A DNA stretch of 64,000 bases. Source: Actinocrinis sp035605935. Its GTDB lineage: Bacteria; Actinomycetota; Actinomycetes; Streptomycetales; Catenulisporaceae. Each line of letters begins with the position of its first letter. The stretch's first letter is position 1. This document shows positions 43,005-51,371 of this stretch, in pieces. The stretch is from contig NZ_DATNGK010000241.1 in assembly GCF_035605935.1 (NCBI RefSeq), positions 4,781 through 68,780 of the forward strand, in the 5' to 3' direction. A program made the translations under genes and the position numbers. The notes under the pieces were generated by a model, which did no database searches, was not told the origin of the DNA, and saw only the letters and a program-made list of their open reading frames with translations.

Positions 43005-45806
43005 GTGGACCCCGTGGCTGACGGAGTCGGGCTCGGCGTTCATCGCGGCGCGCTCTCGGCGCACTCGCCGGAGGCCGTCTTCGCCCCGGAGCGGATCGCC
43101 GCGCTGGCCGCCGCGATCGCCCGGAGCGGTGATCAGGTCGGGTCGATGGAAGGGGCCGCGCGGTACGCGGCGGCCGCGATGCGCGGCGCTTTCCCGACAG
43201 CCGAAGGCGACCCCGCGGTTGTGCTGGTGCGGATCTTCCAGACCACCCGCTTCGAGCGGTTGACGCCCCAACTGCGCTCGTACGCGCTGGCGCGGATGGC
43301 CCCAGGGTCGAGCGGTGAGGGCACCCGCTGTCTGGCGCTACTGGCCACGCTCGGCGACCGGCCCACCTGGTGCGACCGGCACGCCTCCCGCGATCATCAG
43401 GCGCTGCCGCTGGCCGGCACCGAAGTCGTGCGACGGGTGCCACTGGGCCTGACCGTGCTGGACCACCTCGTCGGCGCCGACGCGCAGCGCGCAGCGCATC
43501 CGCCGCATAGCAGCCAGCCCGATGCCGACGCCTGGCGCGGCGACCCCGGCGGCCACGGGGACTTCGCGCAGGGCGAGGTCACCTATCACGGCGAGCCCAG
43601 GCCGACCCGGGTCGCCGTCCACCTCGTTTCCCAGGTGGCCGGCTCCCCGCTGGTTCCGGCGCAGTGGCTCGTCGAGGCGCATGGCGTGGCCTCGGCGCTC
43701 GGGCTGGGCGGGATCCTGCCCAGCGGCGAGCTATTCAGCGTCGTGCTTTTCTCCCGGGTGCCGATCGACACGGTCACGGCGCACCGCTTCGGCGCGGTAG
43801 CCGAGGCGCTGTGCGCGACGCTTGCACCGTTCGCGCATCTTCCACTGTTCGATCCCGCACCTCCGGTGGGCCGGGTCGTGCCGCGCATCGACACCGGCTC
43901 AACGCTCGATGAGCGTTACCAGGCCAGCCCGATCATTCCGCCAAGTCCGGTGGACGGTTCGGCCGGCTGGTCCATGCAGCCGCGTCCCACGGTCGAAGCG
44001 GCGCTGCGCGAACAGCGGGAACGGCTGGCGCAGGAGTCGCGGATCGTCGAGACGCTGTACTCGGTCGGCCAGTCCCTAGCCCGGCAGCTGGACCTCGGCA
44101 AACTCGTGCAGCATGCGATCGAGGCGGCCAACAGCGTCGTCGGGGCGGGTTTCGGCGTGTTCTTCTATACCGCCTTCGCTGAGGATGGCACGCCGCGGCG
44201 CCGTTACGTGCTCGCCGGTTCCCCGCCGGAGAACTTCGAGCGGCTTGAGCAACCGCAGGGCACTGCGTTGTTCGCCACCGATCCGCCGAACCGCTCGACC
44301 GTCCGGTGTTCCGATGTGACCCGCGATCCGCGTTACGGTGGCAGCTCGCCGCATCACGGCATGCCGGCCGGGCACCCGCTGGTGCGTTCATTCCTCTCCG
44401 TGCCGGTGATCGCGGCCAGCGGCGAAGTGCTGGGCTCGTTCTATTTCGGTCACCCGGACGCGGGTGTCTTCACCGAGCGGGACGAGCAGCTGGCGCAGGG
44501 CATCGCGGCGCAAGCGGCCAGCGCGATGGAAAACGCGCGGTTGTACCGGCACGAGCGCGCCACGGCGATGCGCTTGCAGCGATCGCTGCTGCCGGCCGCG
44601 CCGTCCCGGATGGGCGACCTGGACGTGGCCACCGCGTACCTGCCTGGCGAGCAGGGCGCGCGGGTCGGCGGCGACTGGTTCGACGTGATACCGCTGTCCG
44701 CGGACCGGGTGGCGCTGGTGATCGGCGACGTGATGGGGCGCGGCATCGGTGCGGCCGCGGTGATGGGCCAGCTGCGCGCGGCGATCCAGGCCTACGCGGT
44801 GATGGACCTGCCGCCGGCGCAGGTGCTCGACCAGCTCAACAACCTGGTGTGCCGGCTGCCGCGCGAGCAGATCGCCACGTGCGTCTACGCGGTTTACGAC
44901 CCCTGCGACGGCACGGTGCGGTGGGCCAATGCCGGGCACCTGCCCCCGGCTCTGGTCTGCCCGAACGGCTCGGTGACGCTGCTCGAAGCGGATCTGGGCA
45001 TGCCGCTCGGCGTTGACGGCGCGGTGTTCGCGGACGCGGTCAAGCCGCTGCCGGAGAATGCGCGGCTGCTGCTTTACACCGACGGGCTCGTGGAGTGCCG
45101 GGACCAGTCGCTGCACGACCGGTTGGCCATGCTGCGCTCGGTGCTCGCCGCGCTGTGTCGGCCGGAGGCGCCGGTTAACGTGCAGGAGGGTACGGCGCGG
45201 CTGGCTGAGGCGATGCTGACCGGTGCCGAGCACGACGACGTCGCGGTGCTCTACGTCGCTGCGCACCCGGCGGAGACGCAGAAGGCTGCGATTACGCTCT
45301 CGCCCACACTCGAGGCGGCCCGCGCGGCCCGCCGGTTCGCCAAGAAGACCACCGCGGACTGGGGTCTCGAGGAGCTGACCGACTCGCTTCTGCAGATCGT
45401 CAGCGAACTGGTGACGAACGCTGTGGAGCACGCGCGCACGCCGATGGAACTGCGGCTGCGCCGACGGCCCGCCGCACTGCTGATCGAGGTCGCGGACGGG
45501 GACGGCCGGCTTGCCAGGCCGACGCCGACTGACCGGACCGACGAGCGGCACCGCGGGCTGATGATCGTGCAAACGCTCTCGGAGCGCTGGGGAGTGCGAC
45601 CCACCGGCAATGGCAAGGTGGTGTGGGCGCAGATGGCGAACCCGTATGAGAACGAGGCTCCGAAACCGGCCGCGCCGCAGGACGACGCCCGGAGCGCCCC
45701 GAACCAGGCGCCGGATCAGACGAGCGACCAGACCCCGGCGATCAGAACTCGGACCGGCCGGAGGGCAGCAGCGGCCGCAGTTCCTCACGCACCCGCCGCT
45801 CGATGA
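43005..45806 (+). CDS. SpoIIE-type phosphatase with GAF and anti-sigma-type ATPase domains
   Basis: Multidomain regulator (933 aa from GTG 43005, behind GGAGGCGAGGC). Residues about 1-310 form a region I cannot assign, perhaps a sensor. A helical linker (EQRERLAQESRIVETLYSVG, about 335) leads to a GAF domain (about 345-515), a PP2C/SpoIIE phosphatase (about 525-755; GGDWFDV, GDVMGRGIGAAAVM, YTDGLVE, DDVAVL) and an RsbW-like ATPase (about 765-885; N-box ELVTNAVEH). The C-terminal 50 residues are low-complexity. Such proteins combine phosphatase and kinase in one chain to control anti-sigma antagonists (STAS proteins). Its 3' end overlaps the convergent gene by 65 bp. Confidence 0.88.
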   Translation: MDPVADGVGLGVHRGALSAHSPEAVFAPERIAALAAAIARSGDQVGSMEGAARYAAAAMRGAFPTAEGDPAVVLVRIFQTTRFERLTPQLRSYALARMAPGSSGEGTRCLALLATLGDRPTWCDRHASRDHQALPLAGTEVVRRVPLGLTVLDHLVGADAQRAAHPPHSSQPDADAWRGDPGGHGDFAQGEVTYHGEPRPTRVAVHLVSQVAGSPLVPAQWLVEAHGVASALGLGGILPSGELFSVVLFSRVPIDTVTAHRFGAVAEALCATLAPFAHLPLFDPAPPVGRVVPRIDTGSTLDERYQASPIIPPSPVDGSAGWSMQPRPTVEAALREQRERLAQESRIVETLYSVGQSLARQLDLGKLVQHAIEAANSVVGAGFGVFFYTAFAEDGTPRRRYVLAGSPPENFERLEQPQGTALFATDPPNRSTVRCSDVTRDPRYGGSSPHHGMPAGHPLVRSFLSVPVIAASGEVLGSFYFGHPDAGVFTERDEQLAQGIAAQAASAMENARLYRHERATAMRLQRSLLPAAPSRMGDLDVATAYLPGEQGARVGGDWFDVIPLSADRVALVIGDVMGRGIGAAAVMGQLRAAIQAYAVMDLPPAQVLDQLNNLVCRLPREQIATCVYAVYDPCDGTVRWANAGHLPPALVCPNGSVTLLEADLGMPLGVDGAVFADAVKPLPENARLLLYTDGLVECRDQSLHDRLAMLRSVLAALCRPEAPVNVQEGTARLAEAMLTGAEHDDVAVLYVAAHPAETQKAAITLSPTLEAARAARRFAKKTTADWGLEELTDSLLQIVSELVTNAVEHARTPMELRLRRRPAALLIEVADGDGRLARPTPTDRTDERHRGLMIVQTLSERWGVRPTGNGKVVWAQMANPYENEAPKPAAPQDDARSAPNQAPDQTSDQTPAIRTRTGRRAAAAAVPHAPAAR

Positions 45807-47235
45807 CCGCCAGGTAGAGGTTCGCGTCCTCCTCGGCGAAGCGGTCCGTGCCGGGCTTGGCTGCCACGGCCTCGCGCACGTCGTATTGCGCTCCGGCGGT
45901 CACGGTGAGGCCGGAAGCGGCGGCGCGGCCGAGCAGTGAGCGGTGGCGGCGTCGGCGTACCGGGTCGCCTGCGGTGCGCAGGACCCCGCGCGGAGCCGTG
46001 AACACAGCGATCGGCAGGTTACGCAGGGCACGCACCGCACATGTGAGCGCGGTAGCGGCGTCAAACGGTGCGGTACGGTCCGGGACGCGGTAGCGCTGCG
46101 CGATCGGCCCGAGGACGTGTCCGTAGAGCTCGACTTGGAGCAGCCCCGCGCCGGCGGTGGCGTTGATGTATCCGGTCACGGTCAGTCCGGCCGGATCACC
46201 GCCGATGCGCACGCGGCGGAAGACCCGCGGTCCGCTGCCGCGCAGTGAAGGATCGGGCGCGTCGGGAAGCAGCCGGACCTCGTTGTCGCCGAGCCGGGTC
46301 GCCAGCGCGGGCACGGTCGAGATCGCGCAGTCGTCGATGATGACCGTGCCGCCCTTCTCGGACGGGTCGGCTGGGTCGAGCGAGCCGAGGCCGTCGGCCA
46401 GCCGCTCGGATATCCGATCGAGCAGATCCCCCACGTCGAAGGAGCCGGAGCGGGATGCGGCCGGGCCGAGGTCGACCAGCCAGCGGCGGCGCAACGCCTG
46501 CGGTCCCGAGCCGACGAACGGGTTCGCCGGGTCGGTCACCGGGTGCTGTTCGAGCCGCCCGTCGGCCAGGCGTTCGCCGAGGACGCCGAGGGCGTGCTGC
46601 GCCCACGTCGGCTCGGCGGAGAGCCAGCGGCTGGGGGTGAAGCCGTCGCGACGCAACCGTTCGGCGACGGTGACGTACGCGGCGACCTCCTCGGTGAGCG
46701 CGGCCAGCCAGCAGCACAGGGCGGCCGCGGCCGGAGCGCCGAGCCGCACGGCCACGTCGGTCGCGTTCGGGGTGGCCAGGTGCCAGGTCTCCCGCAGTCC
46801 GAACGGATCGCAGCTGGTGACGGCGAGACTGAGCAGCACCAGCGCGGCGAAGCCCCACAGCAGCCCGGCCAGCAGCCCGACGTTGCGCGCGACCGGACTG
46901 GCCGCGGGGCGCCGGGTGGTGCGCAGGATCAACCAGAGGCCGGCCAGAGAGACGTACCAGGCGGCGACGCTCCAACCGGCGACCGCTACGGCCAGCGCGA
47001 GAACGATCACGATCGCGGCGTCCCGGTACAGCCTGCGGGCTCGCGCCGCGATGCAGTGGCGTAGCACGGTGGGCAGATCGAGCTCGGGATGCGGTACGGG
47101 CAGCCGGTGCTCATCGACCAGCAGTTCGCGCACCGCGCGGCGGGCGAACTCGGGATCGAGGTGGGCCGCCGCGCACAGGTAGCGGGTGGCGTCCTGGTCC
47201 GCAGGCCGGTGCGGCTCCACGGCGGGGCCGCTCAT
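45742..47235 (-). CDS. Integral membrane protein of unknown function
   Basis: I do not recognise a domain in this 497-aa protein. An N-terminal soluble part (1-70) precedes two pairs of hydrophobic helices (about 72-108 and 118-145, then 165-185). The long C-terminal half is soluble, with RYRVPDRTAPFD and AVIERRVREELRPLLPSGRSE near the end. Its position next to rbpA is also found, as I recall, in streptomycetes. ATG 47235. Function cannot be inferred. Confidence 0.75.
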   Translation of the reverse strand: MSGPAVEPHRPADQDATRYLCAAAHLDPEFARRAVRELLVDEHRLPVPHPELDLPTVLRHCIAARARRLYRDAAIVIVLALAVAVAGWSVAAWYVSLAGLWLILRTTRRPAASPVARNVGLLAGLLWGFAALVLLSLAVTSCDPFGLRETWHLATPNATDVAVRLGAPAAAALCCWLAALTEEVAAYVTVAERLRRDGFTPSRWLSAEPTWAQHALGVLGERLADGRLEQHPVTDPANPFVGSGPQALRRRWLVDLGPAASRSGSFDVGDLLDRISERLADGLGSLDPADPSEKGGTVIIDDCAISTVPALATRLGDNEVRLLPDAPDPSLRGSGPRVFRRVRIGGDPAGLTVTGYINATAGAGLLQVELYGHVLGPIAQRYRVPDRTAPFDAATALTCAVRALRNLPIAVFTAPRGVLRTAGDPVRRRRHRSLLGRAAASGLTVTAGAQYDVREAVAAKPGTDRFAEEDANLYLAVIERRVREELRPLLPSGRSEF

Positions 47236-47478
47236 CGGCTCGCCCTTCTACTCCTTGACAGCGGCTCCCATTGTCGCCCGCAAGGGCGCTGCCTGCGGCG
47301 TCTCCCGGCGCTTTTGACCAATAGTTTGCCACTCAGACGCCCTACCGTGTCCGCGGCCGCGGACTGCCCGGCACGTCCAGGACGTGGGAGCCATCCGCTC
47401 GACAGGCGGGATTCGAAGACTTATGTCCGGGTATGGCGTAGCTGTCGACGGTTCGCTGCGCGTTGCGGCACCTGCGGG

Positions 47479-47504
47479 GGAACAAGACTGCGGTCCGCGA
47501 CGTT
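47479..47504 (+). promoter_or_regulatory. Sigma-R-type promoter upstream of rbpA
   Basis: GGAAC (47479-47483) and GTT (47502-47504) are separated by exactly 18 bp, the spacing and sequence of Streptomyces sigma-R promoters (GGAAT/C-N18-GTT). It lies about 70 bp before rbpA. In S. coelicolor rbpA is known to be in the sigma-R disulfide-stress regulon, so the match is meaningful. The rest of the 47236-47572 gap holds no gene I recognise. Confidence 0.7.
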
Positions 47505-47572
47505 GGAACCACACGATAGAGACGATGCGGAAGGCGCTGCGGCGCGCGCCGCAGGCAGGAGGAGACCGGACG

Positions 47573-48067
47573 ATGAGCGAGCGAGCGCTTCGGGGCACGC
47601 GGCTCGGCGCGACCAGCTATGAGACGGACAGCGGAATAGATCTCGCGCCCCGCCAGGATATCGAGTACAGCTGCCCCAACGGTCACCGGTTCGAGATGCC
47701 GTTCTCCTTGGAGGCCGACGTCCCGGCGATGTGGGAGTGCCGGGTGTGCGGCGCGCAGGCGCTGCGCGTGGATGGTGTCGCCCCGGAGGAGAAGCAGGGC
47801 AAGCCGTCGCGCACGCACTGGGACATGCTGATGGAGCGGCGCACGATGGCGGACCTTGAGGAGGTCCTGGCCGAGCGGCTCGAGGTACTGCGCACCGGCG
47901 GGATCAGCTACGCCCCGCCGACGCCCGCACCGGCCACGAAGACGGCCACCAAGGTGGCGCCGACGAAGAAGAGTTCGAGCGCCGCGCCCGGGTCCAAGGC
48001 GCCGGCCACGAAGACGGCCGGTAAGCCAGCGGCGCGCCCGGCGAAGAAGGCACCGGCCAAGAAGTAG
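47573..48067 (+). CDS. rbpA: RNA polymerase-binding protein RbpA with basic C-terminal tail
   Basis: Transcription activator (164 aa) that binds RNA polymerase and group 1/2 sigma factors to stabilise the open complex. The N-terminus MSERALRGTRLGATSYETD and core YSCPNGHRF with zinc ligands C34, H38, C56, C59 are canonical. The sigma-interacting helix is RTHWDMLMERRTMADLEEVL (80-99). ATG 47573 follows AGGAGGAGA. The family ends around residue 120; here about 50 extra residues (114-164) consist of Pro, Ala, Thr, Ser and Lys with PAKKAPAKK at the end, like histone H1-type or HupS tails. An upstream sigma-R promoter fits its known regulation. Confidence 0.95.
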   Translation: MSERALRGTRLGATSYETDSGIDLAPRQDIEYSCPNGHRFEMPFSLEADVPAMWECRVCGAQALRVDGVAPEEKQGKPSRTHWDMLMERRTMADLEEVLAERLEVLRTGGISYAPPTPAPATKTATKVAPTKKSSSAAPGSKAPATKTAGKPAARPAKKAPAKK

Positions 48068-48087
48068 CCCGCAAGAGCGGCGAGCGT

Positions 48088-48157
48088 CTTGTCCCGTTGA
48101 GCGGGACAAGACCGGAGCGATGCGAGGCACGGCGCATTCGTCCCGCTCAACGGGACA
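48088..48157. repeat. Paired palindromes (terminator and repeat motif) after rbpA
   Basis: An 11-bp stem GTCTTGTCCCG/CGGGACAAGAC (48088-48114, loop TTGAG) ends rbpA. A second palindrome GTCCCGCTCAACGGGAC (48140-48156) is the exact reverse complement of the first's 17-bp core. ATGCG/CGCAT between them (about 48120-48137) makes the entire stretch one foldback. The core motif recurs at both ends of the large palindrome at 50781-51293. Confidence 0.8.
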
Positions 48158-48200
48158 GATCGGTGTCTGATCAAGCGGCGTGGTGGATCGCCGTCTGCGG

Positions 48201-48944
48201 CTAGACCTGCCGACGGCGAATGAGCTTCGCGGTCCGGTCCTGGAAGCCCCACACGGTGCTGCGCCACAGCGCCTCGGTCACGATGTTGCCGGACATCTTC
48301 GAGACGCCGAACTCGCGTTCGATAAAGGTAATCGGCACCTCGACGACCCGGAATCCGGCCCGCACCGCGCGGCGGGCCATGTCCACTTGGAAGCAGTAAC
48401 CGGCCGACTCGACGCCGTCGAGGCCGAGTCCTTCCAGAGTCGCCCTGCGGAAGGCGCGGAAGCCGCCGGTGGCGTCGCGCAGCCGCATCCCGGTGGCGAT
48501 GCGCACGTAGAGGTTGCCGCCGCGGGAAAGCACCTCGCGCGACTTCGGCCAGTTCACCACCCGCCCGCCGCTGACCCAGCGCGAGCCGAGCACCAGGTCG
48601 GCGCCCTGCTCCTCGAGCGCGGCGAGCAACCTCGGCAGGTCTTCCGGGCGGTGTGAGCCGTCCGCGTCCATCTCGACGAGCACGTCGTATCCGGCGTCCA
48701 GTCCCCAGCGGAATCCGGCCAGGTAGGCGGCGCCGAGGCCCTCCTTGCCCTTGCGGTGCAGCACTTGGATCCGGTCGTCCTCGGCGGCCAGCTTGTCCGC
48801 GATCTCGCCGGTGCCGTCGGGGCTGTTGTCGTCGGCGACCAGGACGTGTACCTGCGGATTGTGCTCATGTAGCCGGCCGACGATCCGCTCCAAGTTCTCC
48901 GACTCGTTGTACGTCGGGATGATCACCAGGGTCTGGGCGGTCAC
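48201..48944 (-). CDS. ppm1: Polyprenol monophosphomannose synthase
   Basis: GT2 glycosyltransferase (247 aa) transferring mannose from GDP-mannose to polyprenyl phosphate on the cytoplasmic side, donor for lipoglycans and protein O-mannosylation. Motifs: LVIIPTYNESENLERIV at the start, VADDNSPDGTG, the DxD-like VEMDADGSHRPEDLP, and GSRWVSGG. It lacks C-terminal membrane helices, as in the single-domain streptomycete enzyme. The lnt gene is upstream on the same strand, 60 bp away. In mycobacteria Lnt and Ppm1 domains are fused in one protein, which supports a functional pair. GTG 48944. Confidence 0.93.
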   Translation of the reverse strand: MTAQTLVIIPTYNESENLERIVGRLHEHNPQVHVLVADDNSPDGTGEIADKLAAEDDRIQVLHRKGKEGLGAAYLAGFRWGLDAGYDVLVEMDADGSHRPEDLPRLLAALEEQGADLVLGSRWVSGGRVVNWPKSREVLSRGGNLYVRIATGMRLRDATGGFRAFRRATLEGLGLDGVESAGYCFQVDMARRAVRAGFRVVEVPITFIEREFGVSKMSGNIVTEALWRSTVWGFQDRTAKLIRRRQV

Positions 48945-49004
48945 GTGCGGGCCTTTCGTTGCCGGTGGCGTGGCTCTGCGGCGGGCGGTTGCGCGGCGGA
49001 CAGA

Positions 49005-50678
49005 TTATCGGAGCTTCGCGTCTCGTTTGGCGCGGGCTATGCCCAGCGCCCACGCGGCGAGCGCGGCGGCGGCCATCACGAACTCGGGCCAGGCGCCGAC
49101 CCGGTCGGCGAGAGTCAGTCCGGTGCGCGGGGTGACTTCGGCGGCGACCACGGCCGGGGTGAACTGGCCGGTCTGCTGCTGGATGTTGCCGTCCGGGGTG
49201 ATGTATCCGGAGATGCCGCTGGTGGCGGCGATCATCACGGGGCGGCCGTGTTCGACGGCGCGCAGCTGGCTGATCGCGAGCTGCTGCTCGGGCTGACCGC
49301 TCCAGCCGTAAGTCGCGTTGTTCGTCTGTACGACCATCACGTCGGTCTGACTGTTGACCGAGGAGCGTACGTTGTCGTCGTAGGCGACTTCGAAGCAGAT
49401 GACGTCGGCGATGTGCACGCCGCCCACGGTCAGGATGCCTGGCTTATTGCCGGCTACGTCATCCTTCGGAACGCGGGAGAGCTCCGAGATGTACCGCGTC
49501 AGCAGCGAGCGGTACGGGATGTACTCGCCAAACGGCACCAGGTGCCGCTTCGTGTATGTCGCGCCCGGGCCGGTCACTGGATCCCAGACGATGCCCTCGT
49601 TGCGCGCCAGCCCCTTGCCTACCGAGACGACCGTTCCGACCAGGATCTGGGTGTGGACGGACTCGGCGGCCTGGGAGAGCTCGGCGGAGGCGATCGGATC
49701 CTGGAAGGGGTCGACGTCATCCGAATCCTCGGGCCAGAACACGGCGGCAGGCGGCGGCCGCTTGCCCGCGGCGACCTCGGCGGCGTACTGCTCGGTGACC
49801 CTGAGGTGGTTGTCGAGCACCGCTGAGGCCTGCCCGTACGCATCGAGACCGGTGCGCGGCACGTTGCCCTGAATCGCGGCGAGCTGAATGGGCTTCCCGG
49901 CGGTCGTCTGAAGCGGAGTCAGAATGCCGGCAAGCGGGATGAGCACAGCCAGCGCGATCCAACCCGTGACCTGGGCCCAGACTCGGTTTGGTGAGAGCTC
50001 AGTCCCAGAGCGCAGGACGTGATGAGCCGTCAGCAGCAGGGCCGCCAGCGCGGTGCCGACAAGCGCGGTGGCGAAGGTAACCAGCGGCGCGCCGCCGAGT
50101 GCGGCGAGGGGGGTGAGGACCGTGTGGCTCTGACTGAAGGCGAGGCGGCCCCAGGAAAAGCCGTTGAGCGGCCACCGGTCGCGCAGTGTTTCCTCGGCGA
50201 CCCAGAGCAGCGCCTGCCAGAGCACCGCGCCGCGCAACCTGCCGACCGCCGCGGTGGCCGCGCCGAGCGGCACGAAGTAGAAGGCCTCCACGATGGCGAG
50301 CACGATCCAGGCGTCGGTGCCCACGGTCGTGACCCACTTGAAGGAAAGGAAGCAGAAGGCCAGGCCGAACCAGAGGCCGCACCAGGCCGCGGCGGTAGCT
50401 GGCCGACGCAAGCCGCGACGGGCACGCAGGTGCGCGGCGCTGTGCGAGCACAGTACGAAGCCCGCGACGCTGATGGGCGCCAGCCACCACCAGCCGACCG
50501 GCGGGAACGCGGCGACGAGGAGGAACCCGAAGCCGATCGCGGCCAGTTGCGGCAGCCAGTGCACACCAGGACGTGGGCGGCGAAGACGAGGCCGGCGCAG
50601 GCGCGGGATGGGCAGGCGACGGCTTCGCGTCGGCGATTCTTCGCTCACGCTCGCTATTGAGGCCGGCACCGTGTCCAC
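49005..50678 (-). CDS. lnt: Apolipoprotein N-acyltransferase
   Basis: Membrane enzyme (557 aa) adding the third acyl chain to lipoproteins. Six or more hydrophobic segments cover about 40-245, then an extracytoplasmic nitrilase-like domain. The Glu-Lys-Cys triad is seen in WPEDSDD (Glu), YTKRHLVPFGEY (Lys) and ADVICFEVAYDD (Cys). The start is GTG 50678; a TATAGT box (50692-50687 on this strand) lies 8 bp before it and no ribosome binding site is seen, so the mRNA may be leaderless. Its neighbour ppm1 follows; the large palindrome begins about 100 bp upstream. Confidence 0.93.
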   Translation of the reverse strand: MDTVPASIASVSEESPTRSRRLPIPRLRRPRLRRPRPGVHWLPQLAAIGFGFLLVAAFPPVGWWWLAPISVAGFVLCSHSAAHLRARRGLRRPATAAAWCGLWFGLAFCFLSFKWVTTVGTDAWIVLAIVEAFYFVPLGAATAAVGRLRGAVLWQALLWVAEETLRDRWPLNGFSWGRLAFSQSHTVLTPLAALGGAPLVTFATALVGTALAALLLTAHHVLRSGTELSPNRVWAQVTGWIALAVLIPLAGILTPLQTTAGKPIQLAAIQGNVPRTGLDAYGQASAVLDNHLRVTEQYAAEVAAGKRPPPAAVFWPEDSDDVDPFQDPIASAELSQAAESVHTQILVGTVVSVGKGLARNEGIVWDPVTGPGATYTKRHLVPFGEYIPYRSLLTRYISELSRVPKDDVAGNKPGILTVGGVHIADVICFEVAYDDNVRSSVNSQTDVMVVQTNNATYGWSGQPEQQLAISQLRAVEHGRPVMIAATSGISGYITPDGNIQQQTGQFTPAVVAAEVTPRTGLTLADRVGAWPEFVMAAAALAAWALGIARAKRDAKLR

Positions 50679-50780
50679 TTTGCGGAACTATACCGCCGTC
50701 GTCTGAGACAACCGCTGATCAGTCCGTGCCGGCAGCGCGCTGACGATCGAGATCGTGCCCAGAGACGGTCGATCGCCAAT

Positions 50781-51293
50781 CCTCGACAGGCTGTCTCGCT
50801 CAACCGGACAACCGCTTCTTCCTCCCCGGTCAACCGCCGCCCGCCGTCCCGCTCTTCCCGGATAAAACCCCGCGATCACATCTCCGCTACGCGGCTGGAC
50901 TACAGCGCTGCGTTTCGTTCACAGCACCACTGGACTACAGACGCCCTTGTGCGCTGGTGGTCTCGCGATAGCTTCGCCGACGGCGGTTGAGGGTTACGCG
51001 GGACACGCGTGCACAGGTTTTTCGCCCCACCACGCGCAAACGAGGTCAGCAGAAAATCCGTGCACGCGTGTCCCGGTCTTGCCTCATCCGCCGTCGGCGA
51101 AGCTATCGCGAGACCCGCGGTGTACAAGGGCGTCTGTGGTCGGGAGCCGCCGTCAACGAGACTCGCCGCTCCAATGCGGCCGCGTAGCGGAGATGTCGTC
51201 GCGGGGTTTTATGGGGAAGAGCAAGCTGGCGGGCGGCGGTTAGCGGGTGGGAAAGCCGGTTGTCCAGCTGAGCGGGACAACCTCCAGGAGACA
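50781..51293. repeat. Very large imperfect palindrome (foldback element)
   Basis: The two halves of this roughly 510-bp stretch are imperfect reverse complements centred near 51037. The inner 80 bp of the arms (about 50938-51017 against 51058-51137) match at 66 of 80 positions by my count, including a perfect 28-mer (50959-50986/51088-51115). Outer blocks match too: 17 bp at 50878-50894/51180-51196 and 14 bp at 50832-50845/51228-51241. The ends carry the GTCCxGCTSARCxGGAC motif also found downstream of rbpA. It occupies most of the 693-bp gap between lnt and the amidohydrolase gene. No transposase gene is present. It could be a non-autonomous mobile element (MITE-like) or a long hairpin RNA locus. 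Confidence 0.85.
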
Positions 51294-51371
51294 GGGCGCT
51301 TGATTCGGGGAACTCTGCTGAATACGGCGGAGCCAACGGCACGATCAGCTAGCCAAGATCACGATGTGCGG

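Noticed and set aside
42457..43443. Minus-strand frame of 328 codons across the intergenic region before the phosphatase gene
   Set aside because: Composition is Arg/Pro/Ala-rich without any domain, and it overlaps the phosphatase gene, which has clear domains and ribosome binding site.
50679..51371. CRISPR array or tRNA genes in the lnt-amidohydrolase gap
   Set aside because: The repeats are inverted rather than regularly spaced direct repeats, and no tRNA cloverleaf or CCA-like end is seen.
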